Positions 26,989 through 37,431 are shown, counted from the first letter of the stretch. The stretch is DNA of 64,000 nt from Pigmentiphaga litoralis (GCF_013408655.1 NZ_JACCBP010000001.1:2232001-2296000), one strand, 5' to 3'. Notes: generated by a model from the letters alone, not told the origin. Made by a program: numbers and translations.

Positions 26989-28889
26989 GCCTGGCCCAGC
27001 AACAGACCGTTCAGACGCCGGACGAACGCTGCCGGGTCTTCCAGCGATGCGCCTTCGGCAAGCAGGGCCTGATCGAGCAGCACATGCGCCCACTCATCGA
27101 ACTGGCCGTCGGCCGCGTTCTGGATGCGCGCGATCAACGCGTGCTCCGGGTTGATTTCAAGGATGGGGCGCGACTCGGGCGCGGGCTGGCCGGCGGCCTT
27201 GAGCAGCCGCTGCAGGTGCTGGCTCATGTCCTGGTCATCGACCACCACGCACGCTGGCGAATCCACCAAACGGAAGGTGACGCGCACGTCCTTGACCTGC
27301 TCGCCCAGCGCCGTCTTCAGGCGTTCGACCACCGGCTTGAATTCTTCCGACACGTCGTCCTGGCGCTTCTTGTCGTCTTCGTCGGCCAACGCGCCCAGGT
27401 CCAAGCCGCCCTTGGCGATCGACACCAGTTGCTTGCCTTCGAATTCGCGCACGAACGACACCATCCATTCGTCGACGCGGTCCGTCAGCAGCAGCACTTC
27501 GATGCCCTTCTTGCGGAAGATTTCAAGGTGCGGGCTGTTGGCCGCGGCGGCATAGGTTTCGGCCGTCACGTAGTAGATCTTGTCCTGGCCTTCCTTGAAG
27601 CGGCCCACGTAGTCGGCCAGCGACACGGTCTGCGCGTCGGACCCGCCATGCGTGGATGCAAAGCGCAGCAGCTTGACGACACGTTCGATGTTCGCCGCGT
27701 CTTCGCCCACGCCTTCCTTCAGCACCTGGCCAAAGGCGGTCCAGAAGGTGGCGTAGTCTTCCGGCTTGTTTTCAGCCAGGTCTTCGAGCAGGCTCAACAC
27801 CCGTTTGGTGCTGCCTTCGCGGATGGCCTTCACATCGCGGCTTTCCTGCAGGATTTCGCGCGACACGTTCAGCGGCAGGTCGGCCGAATCGATGATCCCG
27901 CGCACGAAGCGCAGGTAGCCCGGCAGCAATTGCTCGGCATCTTCCATGATGAAGACGCGCTTCACGTACAGGTTCACGCCATGCTTTTTATTGCGGTCCC
28001 ACATGTCGAACGGAGCGCGCTTCGGCACGAACAGCAGTTGCGTGTATTCGCTGCGGCCTTCGACACGGTTATGCGTCCAGGCCAGCGGGCCTTCAAAGTC
28101 GTGCGCCACGTGCTTGTAGAACTCGGTGTACTGCTCGTCGGTAATGTCCGACTTGCTGCGGGTCCAGAGCGCACTGGCCTGGTTCACCGTCTCGTCCTCG
28201 TCCTTCTGCACGGTCTCGGACTTTTCGGCGTCCCACTCTTCCTTCTTCATGATGATCGGAAGCGAGATGTGGTCCGAATAGCGGCGCAGCACTTCGCGCA
28301 GCTTCCACGACGACAGGAATTCGTCGGCATCGTCGCGCAGGTGCAGCGTGATCTCGGTACCGCGCTGGGCCTTCTCGGCCGGCGAAATCGTGAACTCGCC
28401 ATCGCCCGCCGATTCCCAGCGGATGGCTTCGTCGGCCGCGGCGCCCGCACGGCGGCTGACCACCGACACGCGGTCGGCCACGATGAACGACGAATAGAAG
28501 CCGACGCCGAACTGGCCGATCAACTGGGCGTCTTTCTGCTTGTCGCCGGTCAGGTTCTGGAAGAACTCGCGCGTGCCCGACCGGGCGATCGTGCCCAGGT
28601 TGGCAATGGCTTCGTCGCGGCTCATGCCGATGCCGTTGTCGGCGATCGTGATGGTGCGGGCTTCCTTGTCGAAGCCGATGCGGATGGCCAGTTCACCGGC
28701 GCCTTCCAGCAGTTCAGGATGATCGATCGCCTCGAAGCGCAACTTGTCGCAGGCGTCTGACGCATTCGATACCAATTCGCGGAGGAAGATTTCCTTGTTG
28801 CTGTACAGCGAGTGGATCATCAGCTGCAGCAGTTGCTTGACTTCGGTCTGAAAGCCCAGCGTTTCGGTCGTGTTTGCGGTTTGACTCAT
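26985..28889 (-). CDS. htpG: Molecular chaperone HtpG (Hsp90)
   Basis: Cytosolic ATP-dependent chaperone, 634 residues. The N-terminal GHKL ATPase domain has [24 protein letters not shown] and [11 protein letters not shown]; the middle domain has [17 protein letters not shown] and [10 protein letters not shown]; the C-terminal dimerisation domain ends without an MEEVD tail, as in bacteria. The start is the ATG at 28889. A near-consensus heat-shock promoter lies 70-100 bases upstream. Its stop overlaps the next gene. Confidence 0.97.
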   Translation of the reverse strand: MSQTANTTETLGFQTEVKQLLQLMIHSLYSNKEIFLRELVSNASDACDKLRFEAIDHPELLEGAGELAIRIGFDKEARTITIADNGIGMSRDEAIANLGTIARSGTREFFQNLTGDKQKDAQLIGQFGVGFYSSFIVADRVSVVSRRAGAAADEAIRWESAGDGEFTISPAEKAQRGTEITLHLRDDADEFLSSWKLREVLRRYSDHISLPIIMKKEEWDAEKSETVQKDEDETVNQASALWTRSKSDITDEQYTEFYKHVAHDFEGPLAWTHNRVEGRSEYTQLLFVPKRAPFDMWDRNKKHGVNLYVKRVFIMEDAEQLLPGYLRFVRGIIDSADLPLNVSREILQESRDVKAIREGSTKRVLSLLEDLAENKPEDYATFWTAFGQVLKEGVGEDAANIERVVKLLRFASTHGGSDAQTVSLADYVGRFKEGQDKIYYVTAETYAAAANSPHLEIFRKKGIEVLLLTDRVDEWMVSFVREFEGKQLVSIAKGGLDLGALADEDDKKRQDDVSEEFKPVVERLKTALGEQVKDVRVTFRLVDSPACVVVDDQDMSQHLQRLLKAAGQPAPESRPILEINPEHALIARIQNAADGQFDEWAHVLLDQALLAEGASLEDPAAFVRRLNGLLLGQA

Positions 28890-28961
28890 GGCAACTTTTC
28901 CCTTCTGTAAAACGGGGAGTGGTGTCGTGTCGACGGGTGGAAAAAATGGGTTCGCTCGGAG

Positions 28962-28987
28962 ATGGGGACGCCTGCCGCGAATTCAAG
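28962..28987 (-). promoter_or_regulatory. Heat-shock (RpoH/sigma-32 type) promoter of htpG
   Basis: On the minus strand CTTGAA (28987-28982), 14 bases, then CCCCAT (28967-28962). This matches the sigma-32 consensus CTTGAA-N13-15-CCCCAT. Transcription would begin near 28955, leaving a leader of about 65 bases before the htpG ATG. Confidence 0.85.
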
Positions 28988-29084
28988 CGCAGGCAGGACG
29001 TCGACCGGAGCGGACGCAGAATGGGACGCGGCGCAGCCTGATCTGTTCAGGCGCGACGCCCGACATGATACGGCGGATGCCGGC

Positions 29085-29651
29085 TTACAACCCCACCAGC
29101 CGGCTGGTTTTCGGGACGCCCGTGAGCAGGAAGTCCATCTGGTCGGCCAGGATGCGGCGATTGCGCAGGATCATGCCTTCCCACCGGTTGGGCCGGTAAG
29201 GCAGGTACAGCAGCGGCATGTTGGCTTCTTCGGGCGTGCGGTTGGCCTTGCGCTGATTGCACGACCGGCAGGCGGTGACGATGTTTTCCCACTGGTTGCC
29301 GCCGCCGCGCGATTCTGGCGTGACGTGTTCGATGGTCAGGTCGGTATCCACGAAGTGGCCGCCGCAGTAGGCGCACACATTGTGGTCACGGGAGAACAGG
29401 CGGTCGCGGCTCAGGCTGATGGACGCACTGCGGTCGCCGCGGAATTCGCGGCCGCGCACGGCAATGATGCTGGTGGTGCTGGCGACCGACGGCAGGCCGG
29501 TGCAGCGGTTCGTGCCGCCCCGGAACGTGACGCTGGTGGCGCCCAGTTCCCAGGCCACGCGGCCTGCGACGTGAAGGCAGATGGCCTTTTCGATGTCTAT
29601 CCAGCGCACCGGGGTACCGGCGATATCGAGCGCGAGGACGAGGTGAGCCAC
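29085..29651 (-). CDS. HNH endonuclease
   Basis: 188 residues with a C-terminal HNH domain: CAYCGG, then the catalytic IEHVTPESRGGGNQWEN, and a second zinc pair CRSCN. This is the stand-alone HNH (McrA-like, ICEA) type widespread in proteobacteria; its DNA target is unknown. The GTG at 29651 is chosen because AGGAG lies 7 bases upstream; the frame itself is open to 29762. A LexA-like box lies further upstream, and htpG follows downstream with its own promoter. Confidence 0.88.
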   Translation of the reverse strand: MAHLVLALDIAGTPVRWIDIEKAICLHVAGRVAWELGATSVTFRGGTNRCTGLPSVASTTSIIAVRGREFRGDRSASISLSRDRLFSRDHNVCAYCGGHFVDTDLTIEHVTPESRGGGNQWENIVTACRSCNQRKANRTPEEANMPLLYLPYRPNRWEGMILRNRRILADQMDFLLTGVPKTSRLVGL

Positions 29652-29798
29652 GAGATGTCTCCTGAGCGAACTTGGCGTGGCGGGGATCCGGCGCACGGCA
29701 AAGCAACGTACGGAACACATGGCGCAGCGCTGGGGCGGCAGGCGGGCGTGGGCCAGAGGCACGGGATCGCATGGGCCGGCCGTAATCGCGCGACGTCA

Positions 29799-29814
29799 CT
29801 GGATTTTTATACAG
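29799..29814 (-). promoter_or_regulatory. LexA-box-like palindrome upstream of the HNH gene
   Basis: On the minus strand it reads CTG-N10-CAG with 13 of 16 matches to the LexA consensus. It overlaps a possible -10 (TATAAA), which has TTGTTT 17 bases before it. It lies 147 bases before the GTG start at 29651. The rest of 29652-29875 holds nothing recognisable. Confidence 0.45.
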
Positions 29815-29875
29815 CACATTCGTGACGGAAACAAGACAGCACGGGTGGCGGGAAAGGCACAGCGCGGGCTGCCGC

Positions 29876-30196
29876 TTATCCGGCGTCCCGGCGCACCCGG
29901 GCGAACACGGCGCCCTGCAGCTGCGGGTCCACGCCAAGCAGCCGGAATGCTTCAAGCACTGCCGGGCTGTGCGCATCGAAAATCAGGCTGCGCCCCCGCG
30001 CCGTGGCTTCACGCCGCGCCACGGCCAGCACCTGGATGCCGGCCGCATCGATGCAGGTGATGCCGGACAGGTCGACCGTCAGTACGTTGACACGATGCAT
30101 CGCATGCTGAAGGCGGGCCACCCAGTCGATGGCGTTGGCCAGCGTCAGGTCGCCAACGATCTGGATGCGCTCGGCGTCGCCGGCGGCTCGGGTCAT
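29876..30196 (-). CDS. STAS domain protein
   Basis: A 106-residue single STAS domain with DLSGITCIDAAGIQVLAVA in the position of the usual D-S-S-G phospho-acceptor loop. Here the serine is alanine (DAAG), so the SpoIIAA-type phosphorylation switch is absent. Similar Ser-less STAS proteins occur beside chemotaxis genes and in the Mla system (MlaB), but no such partner is adjacent here. ATG at 30196. Role unknown. Confidence 0.8.
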   Translation of the reverse strand: MTRAAGDAERIQIVGDLTLANAIDWVARLQHAMHRVNVLTVDLSGITCIDAAGIQVLAVARREATARGRSLIFDAHSPAVLEAFRLLGVDPQLQGAVFARVRRDAG

Positions 30197-30244
30197 GCCG
30201 GCCGGTCCGGCGTGGCGAGGTCAGCGTGGGCACAAACGTGAGGG

Positions 30245-30283
30245 TGAACGTGAGCAGAAGCGTGACGATGAACGTGAGCAGAA
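30245..30283. repeat. 15-bp direct repeat in the STAS-MBL gap
   Basis: TGAACGTGAGCAGAA occurs at 30245-30259 and again at 30269-30283. The 224-base gap (30197-30420) otherwise shows no gene, promoter or terminator that I can support. Confidence 0.7.
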
Positions 30284-30420
30284 CGGGCAGTGCCGGCAGG
30301 CGGGCGCGAGGGGGGCATAAGGTCTCGAAGGACATCGGAAGCGATGGCCTTCGTAACGGTGTTGCCCTGCGCGACTTGAGGCGTAAACCGGCCAGCCTGT
30401 AAGGGATGACAGGGGTGTGG

Positions 30421-31518
30421 TCAGGACCCCGGCGCGCGCACCACCCACTTGCCATCCTTCCACACGCGCGACTCGCCATGCCGCATCACAAAGAAGTCAT
30501 CGGCCGGCATGCCCGCCGCATCACGCGCCAGCGCAAGATCCTTGGGCGGCTGGTCCAGCGGTTCGTCGGTCAGGCTGAACGTACCCCAATGGATCGCGAC
30601 GGACGAGCGTGCATGCACGTCGCGGGCCGCCTGTACTGCCTCGGCCGGATTGACGTGCTGCGGCGTCATGAACCACCGCGGCGCATACGCACCGACCGGA
30701 ATCGCCGCCAGATCGAACGGCGCTTCGCGCTGTCCGATGTCGGCCAGGTCGCGTGAATAACCGAAGTCGCCCCCGAACAGGAAGCGGAACTTCGGCGCCG
30801 CGCTGTCGATGGACCACGCCCCCCACAGCGTCTGGTTGCGATCGGACAAGGTCCGCGCGCCCCAGTGCTGCACGGGCAGCAGCGTCAGTGTCTTGTCACC
30901 CAGGGTGGTCTTGCCCCACCAGTCCAGCGGCCGCACGTCGGTGGCGGCCGGCACGTTGTCGCGGAACCAGAGATCAATGCCCAGCGGCACCATGAACACG
31001 GGCGATCCGCCAGGCTGCAAGGCGAGCGCGCGCACGGTCGGCAGGTCCAGGTGATCGTAATGGCTGTGCGAGATCACCACCGCGTCGATATGCGGCAGGT
31101 CGGCCAGCGCGACGCCGGGCAGCTGGAAGCGTTTGGGGCCGGCAAACGACACCGGCGACGCACGTTCCGAAAACTGCGGGTCGGTCAGCAGGTTGAACCG
31201 CCCGATCTGCACCAGCAGTGTCGAATGGCCTACCCACGTCGCACGCACGTCGTCGGACGCCTGCCGTATCCAGGCGGGATCCGTCGGCACGGTGGCCAGC
31301 GACGCGGGATCGTTCGGCTCGGCCGGCAGATTGTCGCGCCACTGATCGAAGCGCCAGCGCCACAGGTCCGTGGTGCCGGGCGTGCGATGCGGGTAGTTGT
31401 TCTTGAAGCCCGACGGCGTGTGATGCGCAAGGTTCGCGTCGTAGTACGGATTGTCCCTGGCACATCCGGCGATCGCAAGGATCGCCGCGCCCACCACCCA
31501 CCATCGGAAGGACGCCAT
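30421..31518 (-). CDS. MBL-fold metallo-hydrolase, lipoprotein (NAPE-PLD-like)
   Basis: 365 residues: a lipoprotein signal with lipobox LAIAGC (Cys19), then a metallo-beta-lactamase fold with VISHSHYDHLDLPT (HxHxDH zinc site), FLFGGDFGYS (Asp ligand) and AIHWGTF (His ligand). The layout matches the UlaG/NAPE-phospholipase-D group, so a role in hydrolysing lipid or envelope phosphoesters is plausible but unproven. The ATG at 31518 lies 3 bases after the parC stop, so it is the third gene of the parE-parC unit. Confidence 0.88.
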   Translation of the reverse strand: MASFRWWVVGAAILAIAGCARDNPYYDANLAHHTPSGFKNNYPHRTPGTTDLWRWRFDQWRDNLPAEPNDPASLATVPTDPAWIRQASDDVRATWVGHSTLLVQIGRFNLLTDPQFSERASPVSFAGPKRFQLPGVALADLPHIDAVVISHSHYDHLDLPTVRALALQPGGSPVFMVPLGIDLWFRDNVPAATDVRPLDWWGKTTLGDKTLTLLPVQHWGARTLSDRNQTLWGAWSIDSAAPKFRFLFGGDFGYSRDLADIGQREAPFDLAAIPVGAYAPRWFMTPQHVNPAEAVQAARDVHARSSVAIHWGTFSLTDEPLDQPPKDLALARDAAGMPADDFFVMRHGESRVWKDGKWVVRAPGS

Positions 31519-31521
31519 GGC

Positions 31522-33843
31522 TTACAGCACCGGTGACAGCACGGGTTGCTTGGCGCGGCCCGACAGCGCCTTGCCCTTGCGGGCACGTTTACCGATGTAG
31601 ATCGCCAAGGCGGCTCCGTTAAGGATTTCTTCGAACGGCTTGTTGCGGTAGACGCCCGCGATACGCAGGCCGGCGGGACCGATCGGCACCACCTGCGCCA
31701 GCGGATCCTTGGCGTCCAGATCCATCAGGGTCGTGCCCCGACCGCCCGACGACAGCACCTTGACTTCTTCCAGGCCAAACACCAGGAAGCGTTCCTTGGC
31801 CGTCAACAACGCGACATGGGTGGCGCCGTCGAACACCGGCACCGGACGCTGCGGCTCGTCGCCTTCGTCCAGCGACATGAACTGCTTGCCGCCGCGTTGA
31901 CGCGTCGACATATCAGACAGGCGCGTCATGAAGCCCAGGCCGTTGCGGGTCGCCAGCAGCCAGCGGCTGGACGGCGCCGACGCGATCATGTGCAGGATGC
32001 GCGACCCGGGTTCCAGGTCGATCATGGTCGTGACCGGCACGCCGTCGCCACGTGCCGACGGCAAGCCCAGCACGGGCACCGAATACACGCGGCCACTGCT
32101 GGAAATCGCGATCAACGAATCGGTGGTGCGGCATTCGAAGGCGCCATACAAGGCGTCACCTGCCTTGAAGGTGTACAGGCTCGAATCATGGCCATGGCCC
32201 TGGCGGGACCGCAGCCAGCCCTTTTGCGACACGATCACCGTCACGGGTTCATCCACCACCCGCGCTTCAACCGATGCACGTTCGGCGGCTTCGATCAGCG
32301 TGCGGCGATCATCGCCATACTGCTTCGCGTCGGCTTCGATTTCCTTGACGATCAGGCGCTTCATGGCGCCGGCGTTTTCGAGCAGGTCTTCGAGCTTGAC
32401 CTGATCGGTCTTGAGCGTCTTCAGTTCCTGTTCGATCTTGAAGCCTTCCAGGCGCGCCAGCTGACGCAAGCGCATTTCCAGGATGTCTTCGGCCTGGCGT
32501 TCCGACAGCGAAAACGCCGCCATCAGCGCCGGACGCGGTTCATCGGATTCGCGGATCGTGCGGATCACTTCGTCCACGTTCAGGTAGACCACCATGCGCC
32601 CTTCGAGCACATGGATGCGGTCCTTCACCTTGTCGAGGCGATGGCGCGTGCGCCGCGTGACCGTATGCGTGCGGAACGCCAGCCACTCGGTCAGGATCTC
32701 GCGCATCGACTTCTGGCGGGGCCGTCCGTCGGATCCGACCATGACCAGGTTGACCGACGATCCGCTTTCCATCGACGTGTTCGCCAGCAGCGTGTTCACG
32801 AAGTCGTCGCGGTCCACCTTGGACGTCTTGGGTTCGAACACCAGCCGCACCGAGGCTTCCTTGCCCGACTCGTCGCGCACGGCGTCGAGCAGGCCCAGCA
32901 TCGTGGCCTTGGTCTGCTGCTGTTCGGGGCTCAGCGTTTTCTTGCCGGCCTTGATCTTGGGATTGGTGAGTTCTTCGATCTCTTCCAATACCTTCTGACC
33001 CGACGTGGACGGCGGCAATTCGGTCACGACCAATTGCCACTGGCCGCGCGCCATCTCTTCAAATGTCCAGCGTGCGCGCACCTTCAGCGAGCCGCGGCCC
33101 GTGCGGAAGATCTGCGCAATGTCGGCCGCGGGCGTGATGATCTGCCCGCCACCGGGAAAATCGGGGCCCGGCAACAGCGTATACAGCGCCTCGTCGGACA
33201 GCTTCGGATCTTTCAGCAGCGCAACGGCAGCCGCCGCGACCTCGCGCAGGTTGTGCGGCGGGACTTCGGTCGCCATGCCCACCGCGATGCCCGAGGCGCC
33301 ATTGAGCAGCACCATCGGCAGCCGCGCCGGCAGGTTCTTCGGTTCCTGATAGGACCCGTCGTAGTTCGGAATGAAGTCGACCGTGCCTTCGTCGAGTTCA
33401 TCGAGCAGCAGACGCGCGATCGGCGTCAGCCGCGCTTCGGTGTATCGCATGGCCGCCGCGCCGTCGCCGTCGCGTGACCCGAAGTTGCCCTGGCCATCGA
33501 TCAGCGGATAGCGCAGCGAAAAGCCCTGCGCCATGCGGACCATGGCGTCGTACGCGGCCTGGTCGCCATGCGGATGGTACTTGCCCAGCACGTCGCCGAC
33601 CACGCGGGCCGACTTGACGGGCTTGGCCGTCGGGCCGAGGCCCATCGCGTCCATCGCGTACAGAATGCGCCGCTGCACGGGCTTCTGGCCATCGCTGACG
33701 TCGGGCAGAGCGCGCCCTTTGACGACCGATACCGCGTAGTCCAGGTAAGCCTGCTCGGCATACAAGGCCAGGGAAATATGTTCACCGCCCGGCACCTCGG
33801 GCTCGCCCGGGGTCGGGATCAGGGGTAACTGAGTGTCCGTCAT
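31522..33843 (-). CDS. parC: DNA topoisomerase IV subunit A ParC
   Basis: Cleavage and rejoining subunit that decatenates daughter chromosomes. It has 773 residues. The winged-helix domain carries [27 protein letters not shown] and the catalytic Tyr in [11 protein letters not shown]; the tower and coiled-coil follow, then a shortened beta-pinwheel C-terminal domain. No GyrA box (QRRGGKG) of full type was seen; a related QRGGKQFMS occurs near residue 640, so assignment to ParC rests also on the adjacent parE. The ATG at 33843 is 2 bases after parE. Confidence 0.93.
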   Translation of the reverse strand: MTDTQLPLIPTPGEPEVPGGEHISLALYAEQAYLDYAVSVVKGRALPDVSDGQKPVQRRILYAMDAMGLGPTAKPVKSARVVGDVLGKYHPHGDQAAYDAMVRMAQGFSLRYPLIDGQGNFGSRDGDGAAAMRYTEARLTPIARLLLDELDEGTVDFIPNYDGSYQEPKNLPARLPMVLLNGASGIAVGMATEVPPHNLREVAAAAVALLKDPKLSDEALYTLLPGPDFPGGGQIITPAADIAQIFRTGRGSLKVRARWTFEEMARGQWQLVVTELPPSTSGQKVLEEIEELTNPKIKAGKKTLSPEQQQTKATMLGLLDAVRDESGKEASVRLVFEPKTSKVDRDDFVNTLLANTSMESGSSVNLVMVGSDGRPRQKSMREILTEWLAFRTHTVTRRTRHRLDKVKDRIHVLEGRMVVYLNVDEVIRTIRESDEPRPALMAAFSLSERQAEDILEMRLRQLARLEGFKIEQELKTLKTDQVKLEDLLENAGAMKRLIVKEIEADAKQYGDDRRTLIEAAERASVEARVVDEPVTVIVSQKGWLRSRQGHGHDSSLYTFKAGDALYGAFECRTTDSLIAISSSGRVYSVPVLGLPSARGDGVPVTTMIDLEPGSRILHMIASAPSSRWLLATRNGLGFMTRLSDMSTRQRGGKQFMSLDEGDEPQRPVPVFDGATHVALLTAKERFLVFGLEEVKVLSSGGRGTTLMDLDAKDPLAQVVPIGPAGLRIAGVYRNKPFEEILNGAALAIYIGKRARKGKALSGRAKQPVLSPVL

Positions 33844-33845
33844 TC

Positions 33846-35801
33846 TTAAATATCCACCTCGGCCAGATCGCCTTTTTCTTCCAGCCAGGAGCGACGCTGC
33901 GCGGCTTCGGTCTTGCCCATCAACATATCGAACATCTGGATCGTGGCCTCCATGCCCGATGATCCGACACTGACCGGCAACAGGCGCCGCGTGTCGGGGT
34001 TCATGGTGGTCTCCCAAAGCTGCTCGGGATTCATTTCGCCCAGGCCCTTGAAGCGGCTGATGCTCCACGCGTTTTCACGCACGCCTTCCTTGCGCAGCTT
34101 GTCTTCGGTCGCGGTCAGCTCGCCCGCGTCCAGGCAATAGATCTTGCGCGCGGGGCGTTTGCCCGCGGCGGGCACATCGACCCGGAACAGCGGCGGCCGC
34201 GCGATGTACACGTTGCCGCGTTCGACCAGCTTCGGAAAGTGACGGAAGAACAGCGTCAGCAGCAGCACCTGGATGTGCGAGCCGTCCACATCGGCGTCCG
34301 ACAGGATGCAGATGCGGCCGTAGCGCAGGCCCGATACATCGGGATCGTCATTCACGCCATGCGGATCGACACCGATCGCCACGGCAATGTCGTGAATTTC
34401 GTTGTTGGCGAACAGACGATCGCGGTCCACTTCCCAGGCGTTCAGCACCTTGCCGCGCAAGGGCAGGATCGCCTGGAATTCCTTGTCGCGGCCCATCTTG
34501 GCCGACCCACCGGCGGAGTCGCCCTCGACCAGGAAGACTTCGGTGCGGCTGACGTCGCTGCTTTCGCAGTCGGTCAATTTGCCCGGCAACACCGCCACGC
34601 CCGAGCTCTTGCGCTTTTCCACCTTCTGCGCCGACTTCACGCGGGTCTGAGCCTGGCGGATCACCAGTTCGGCCAGCTTCTTGCCGTAGTCGACATGCGA
34701 GTTCAGCCAAAGCTCGAGCGCCGGACGGCAGAAGCCCGCCACCAGACGCACCGCATCGCGGCTGTTCAGCCGTTCCTTGATCTGCCCCTGGAACTGCGGG
34801 TCCAGCACCTTGGCCGACAGCACGAAGCTGGCGCGGGCGAACACGTCTTCAGGCAACAGCTTGACGCCCTTCGGGCTCAGGTTGTGCAGCTCGACAAAGC
34901 TCTTGACCGCGGTGAACAGGCCTTCACGCAGGCCGGCTTCGTGCGTGCCGCCGGCCGACGTCGGGATCAGGTTCACATACGATTCGCGCACCACGTTGCC
35001 ATCTTCGGACCAGGCCACCACCCACTGCGCGCCCTCGCCTTCGGCAAAGGTTTCGTGGTCGCGGTTGGCGTACTGCTGGCCTTCGAACAGCGGGATCAGC
35101 AATTCGGCGCCGCCCAGCGTTTCGGTCAGGTAGCCGCGCAGGCCCTGCTCGTACAGCCAGGTCTGCGATTCGCCGGTCTTTTCGATCTTGAGCGTGACCT
35201 TGACGCCCGGCAGCAGAACGGCCTTGCTGCGCAGCAGACGCGACAGCTCGCCCATCGGAATGGCCGCGCTGTCGAAGTACTTGGGATCCGGCCAGCAGCG
35301 CACCCGCGTGCCCGTCTTTTTGCGGGTATCGGGAATCTTGGCGAGCGGTTCGACCACGTCGCCGCCGCTGAAGACCAATTGGTGCGCGCCACCATCGCGC
35401 CACACCAGCACTTCGAGCCGGGTGGACAAGGCGTTCGTGACGGACACGCCCACGCCGTGCAGGCCGCCCGAGAACGCGTACGCGCCGCCCGCGGCCTTGT
35501 CGAACTTGCCGCCGGCGTGCAGGCGTGTGAACACGATCTCGACCACCGGGGCGCCCTCGTCGGGGTGCATGCCGACCGGAATGCCGCGGCCGTCGTCCTC
35601 GACGGTGACGCTGCCATCGGTGTGGACCGTGACCTGGATATGTTTGCCGTTGCCCCCCAGGGCTTCGTCGGCGGAGTTGTCGATCACCTCCTGCACGATG
35701 TGCAGGGGATTTTCGGTTCGGGTGTACATCCCCGGACGCTGCTTGACGGGTTCAAGACCCTTCAGCACCCGGATTGAAGCTTCGTTATAGCGAGTCGCCA
35801 A
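33846..35801 (-). CDS. parE: DNA topoisomerase IV subunit B ParE
   Basis: ATPase subunit, 651 residues. GHKL ATPase: [56 protein letters not shown] and [11 protein letters not shown]; the C terminus has [18 protein letters not shown]. The start is a TTG at 35801 with GGGGAT before it. The length matches ParE (630-660) rather than the longer GyrB. It is first in the parE-parC-MBL transcription unit. Confidence 0.95.
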   Translation of the reverse strand: MATRYNEASIRVLKGLEPVKQRPGMYTRTENPLHIVQEVIDNSADEALGGNGKHIQVTVHTDGSVTVEDDGRGIPVGMHPDEGAPVVEIVFTRLHAGGKFDKAAGGAYAFSGGLHGVGVSVTNALSTRLEVLVWRDGGAHQLVFSGGDVVEPLAKIPDTRKKTGTRVRCWPDPKYFDSAAIPMGELSRLLRSKAVLLPGVKVTLKIEKTGESQTWLYEQGLRGYLTETLGGAELLIPLFEGQQYANRDHETFAEGEGAQWVVAWSEDGNVVRESYVNLIPTSAGGTHEAGLREGLFTAVKSFVELHNLSPKGVKLLPEDVFARASFVLSAKVLDPQFQGQIKERLNSRDAVRLVAGFCRPALELWLNSHVDYGKKLAELVIRQAQTRVKSAQKVEKRKSSGVAVLPGKLTDCESSDVSRTEVFLVEGDSAGGSAKMGRDKEFQAILPLRGKVLNAWEVDRDRLFANNEIHDIAVAIGVDPHGVNDDPDVSGLRYGRICILSDADVDGSHIQVLLLTLFFRHFPKLVERGNVYIARPPLFRVDVPAAGKRPARKIYCLDAGELTATEDKLRKEGVRENAWSISRFKGLGEMNPEQLWETTMNPDTRRLLPVSVGSSGMEATIQMFDMLMGKTEAAQRRSWLEEKGDLAEVDI

Positions 35802-35953
35802 GTTATCCCCAGCTACTGTGGAAAATGCGGTTTATTTTAAGGATGAAGCGCCTATTTACGCGGCTCTTGCTGGGACGCCCAGTTTTTAGGCAGCCCAAAA
35901 GGCGCATATTCGGCTTGACAAATCGGTCCTGGCAAGACGGACACGCCGCGGGA

Positions 35954-36082
35954 CTACCGGACCCCACACAGGGCCATCAGGGTTTCCCAATTCATGACGA
36001 GTCCGGCGCGCTGATAGCCCGCGAACGCCAGGGCCAGCACGGCGGCCAGCAGCATCCAGGCAAGGATGCGCCCCGTGCTCAT
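35954..36082 (-). CDS. Small membrane protein (42 residues) coupled to the MFS gene
   Basis: One predicted membrane helix (ILAWMLLAAVLALAFAG) followed by a short tail ending in NWETLMALCGVR. The ATG at 36082 overlaps the stop of the MFS transporter as ATGA, a strong sign of translation by coupling. No known domain. It could be a small regulatory or assembly partner of the transporter. Confidence 0.6.
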   Translation of the reverse strand: MSTGRILAWMLLAAVLALAFAGYQRAGLVMNWETLMALCGVR

Positions 36083-37284
36083 GCGGCCGCCAGGGGGCGT
36101 TCGCGGATGGGCAGGGACAGCGCTGCAGCCATGACACCCAGCCCGAGCGCCATCCACCAGACGACATCATAACTGCCGGTGGCGACATACAGTTTGCCGC
36201 CCAGCCACACCCCGACGAAACTGCCGATCTGGTGGCCCAGGAACACGATGCCGCTCAGTGTGGCGGCATAACGCATGCCGTAGATGTGGCCGACCAGCCC
36301 GACCGTCAAGGGCACCGTGCCCAGCCAGACCAGGCCGATCACCGACGAGAACACCGCCAGCAGCCACGGCGTCAGCGGGAAGATGAGCAGCAAGGCAATG
36401 GCTGCCGCGCGGACGCCGTACATGCCGGCCAGCAAGGTCTTCTTGCTGAAGTGGCCGCCCAGCCGTCCCGCGCCGTAGGAACCCAGAATGTTGAACAGAC
36501 CGATCAGCGCCAGGGCCATCGCCCCATCCGACGCCTTGAGGCCGCTGTCGACCGCGTAGGCAGGCAAGTGCAGCGTCAGGAACGCCGTATGGAACCCGCA
36601 CACGGCGTAGCTCCAGAACAGCAGATGAAAGGATGGGTGGCGGACGGCCTGCCGGATGGCGCCGCCGAGCGACAAGCCGGACGCGGTGGCCTCGGGCCGG
36701 CCGGTCAGCCGCGTCGCCAGCGGAATCGCAAGCAGCATCAACGCCGCCATCACCCATAAGGCGCCTGTCCAGTCCAGGGTGTCGATCAGCCATTGCCCGG
36801 CGGGCACCAGGACGAACTGCCCCATCGACCCGCCGGCACTGACCAGGCCGAGCGCCGCGCTGCGCTGGGACGCCGGCACGGCGCGCCCCACCACCGGCAA
36901 CAGCACGGCAAAGGTGGTGCCCGCCTGTCCAAGACCCATCAATATCCCGGCGCTGGCATACAGCGACAGCTCGGTGCCGGCATAGCGGGTGCCGAGCAGA
37001 CCCAGGAAGTACAAGGCAGCCGACAGCGCGATCGTGCGGCCGGCGCCATATTTGTCGGCCGCCATGCCGACCCCGATCGCCGCCACGCCCCACATCAGGT
37101 TCTGGATGGCAAAGGCCAGCGAAAACACGTCGCGCCCCCAGCCATGCGCCAGCCCCATCGGCTGCATGAAGAGGCCGAAGGTCGCGCGAACGCCCATCGC
37201 CAGCAACAGCACCAGCGAGGCACACAGAACAAGGGAGGTGGTGGATGACGCGCCGGACGAACCGGAAGCAGACGAGTGCGGCAT
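36079..37284 (-). CDS. MFS transporter
   Basis: 401 residues with twelve predicted helices and the MFS loop 2-3 signature GMAADKYGAGRT. It resembles the oxalate/formate and monocarboxylate porter branch, so an organic anion is a reasonable guess; no neighbour gives a substrate. The start is the ATG at 37284. Transcribed leftwards and coupled to the 42-residue membrane protein. Confidence 0.88.
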   Translation of the reverse strand: MPHSSASGSSGASSTTSLVLCASLVLLLAMGVRATFGLFMQPMGLAHGWGRDVFSLAFAIQNLMWGVAAIGVGMAADKYGAGRTIALSAALYFLGLLGTRYAGTELSLYASAGILMGLGQAGTTFAVLLPVVGRAVPASQRSAALGLVSAGGSMGQFVLVPAGQWLIDTLDWTGALWVMAALMLLAIPLATRLTGRPEATASGLSLGGAIRQAVRHPSFHLLFWSYAVCGFHTAFLTLHLPAYAVDSGLKASDGAMALALIGLFNILGSYGAGRLGGHFSKKTLLAGMYGVRAAAIALLLIFPLTPWLLAVFSSVIGLVWLGTVPLTVGLVGHIYGMRYAATLSGIVFLGHQIGSFVGVWLGGKLYVATGSYDVVWWMALGLGVMAAALSLPIRERPLAAA

Positions 37285-37344
37285 GGGACGGTGATCGACA
37301 TTCAGGCGCCAGATGGCACTGGCAGCCGACGATCATAGCGCAAC

Positions 37345-37385
37345 GGCCCCGATCGGGGCACCAGCACGGTGCAACGATCGGGGCC
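37345..37385. promoter_or_regulatory. 11-bp inverted repeat upstream of the MFS gene
   Basis: GGCCCCGATCG at 37345-37355 is repeated inverted at 37375-37385. The left arm lies in a longer palindrome, GCCCCGATCGGGGC. It could be an operator for the MFS gene (start 37284) or a hairpin after the gene at 37432; no T tract follows on either strand. Confidence 0.35.
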
Positions 37386-37431
37386 ATTATGGCCATAGTG
37401 ACCGGGTCAGGTCACGTCAGGTCAGGTCACA

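Noticed and set aside
26655..28760. A 701-codon plus-strand open frame
   Set aside because: Antisense shadow of htpG with no recognisable protein content.
30009..30335. Minus-strand frame with a hydrophobic run (LLTFIVTLLLTFTLTF)
   Set aside because: It overlaps the STAS gene in another frame. The hydrophobic run arises from the 15-bp direct repeat and no ribosome site is present.
31546..33477. A 643-codon plus-strand open frame
   Set aside because: It is fully antisense to parC, its translation is Arg/Gln/His-rich without domains, and such frames are expected opposite GC-rich genes.
35803..35811. TTATCCCCA, one mismatch from a DnaA box, before parE
   Set aside because: A single isolated box without further boxes or an AT-rich unwinding region; not an origin.
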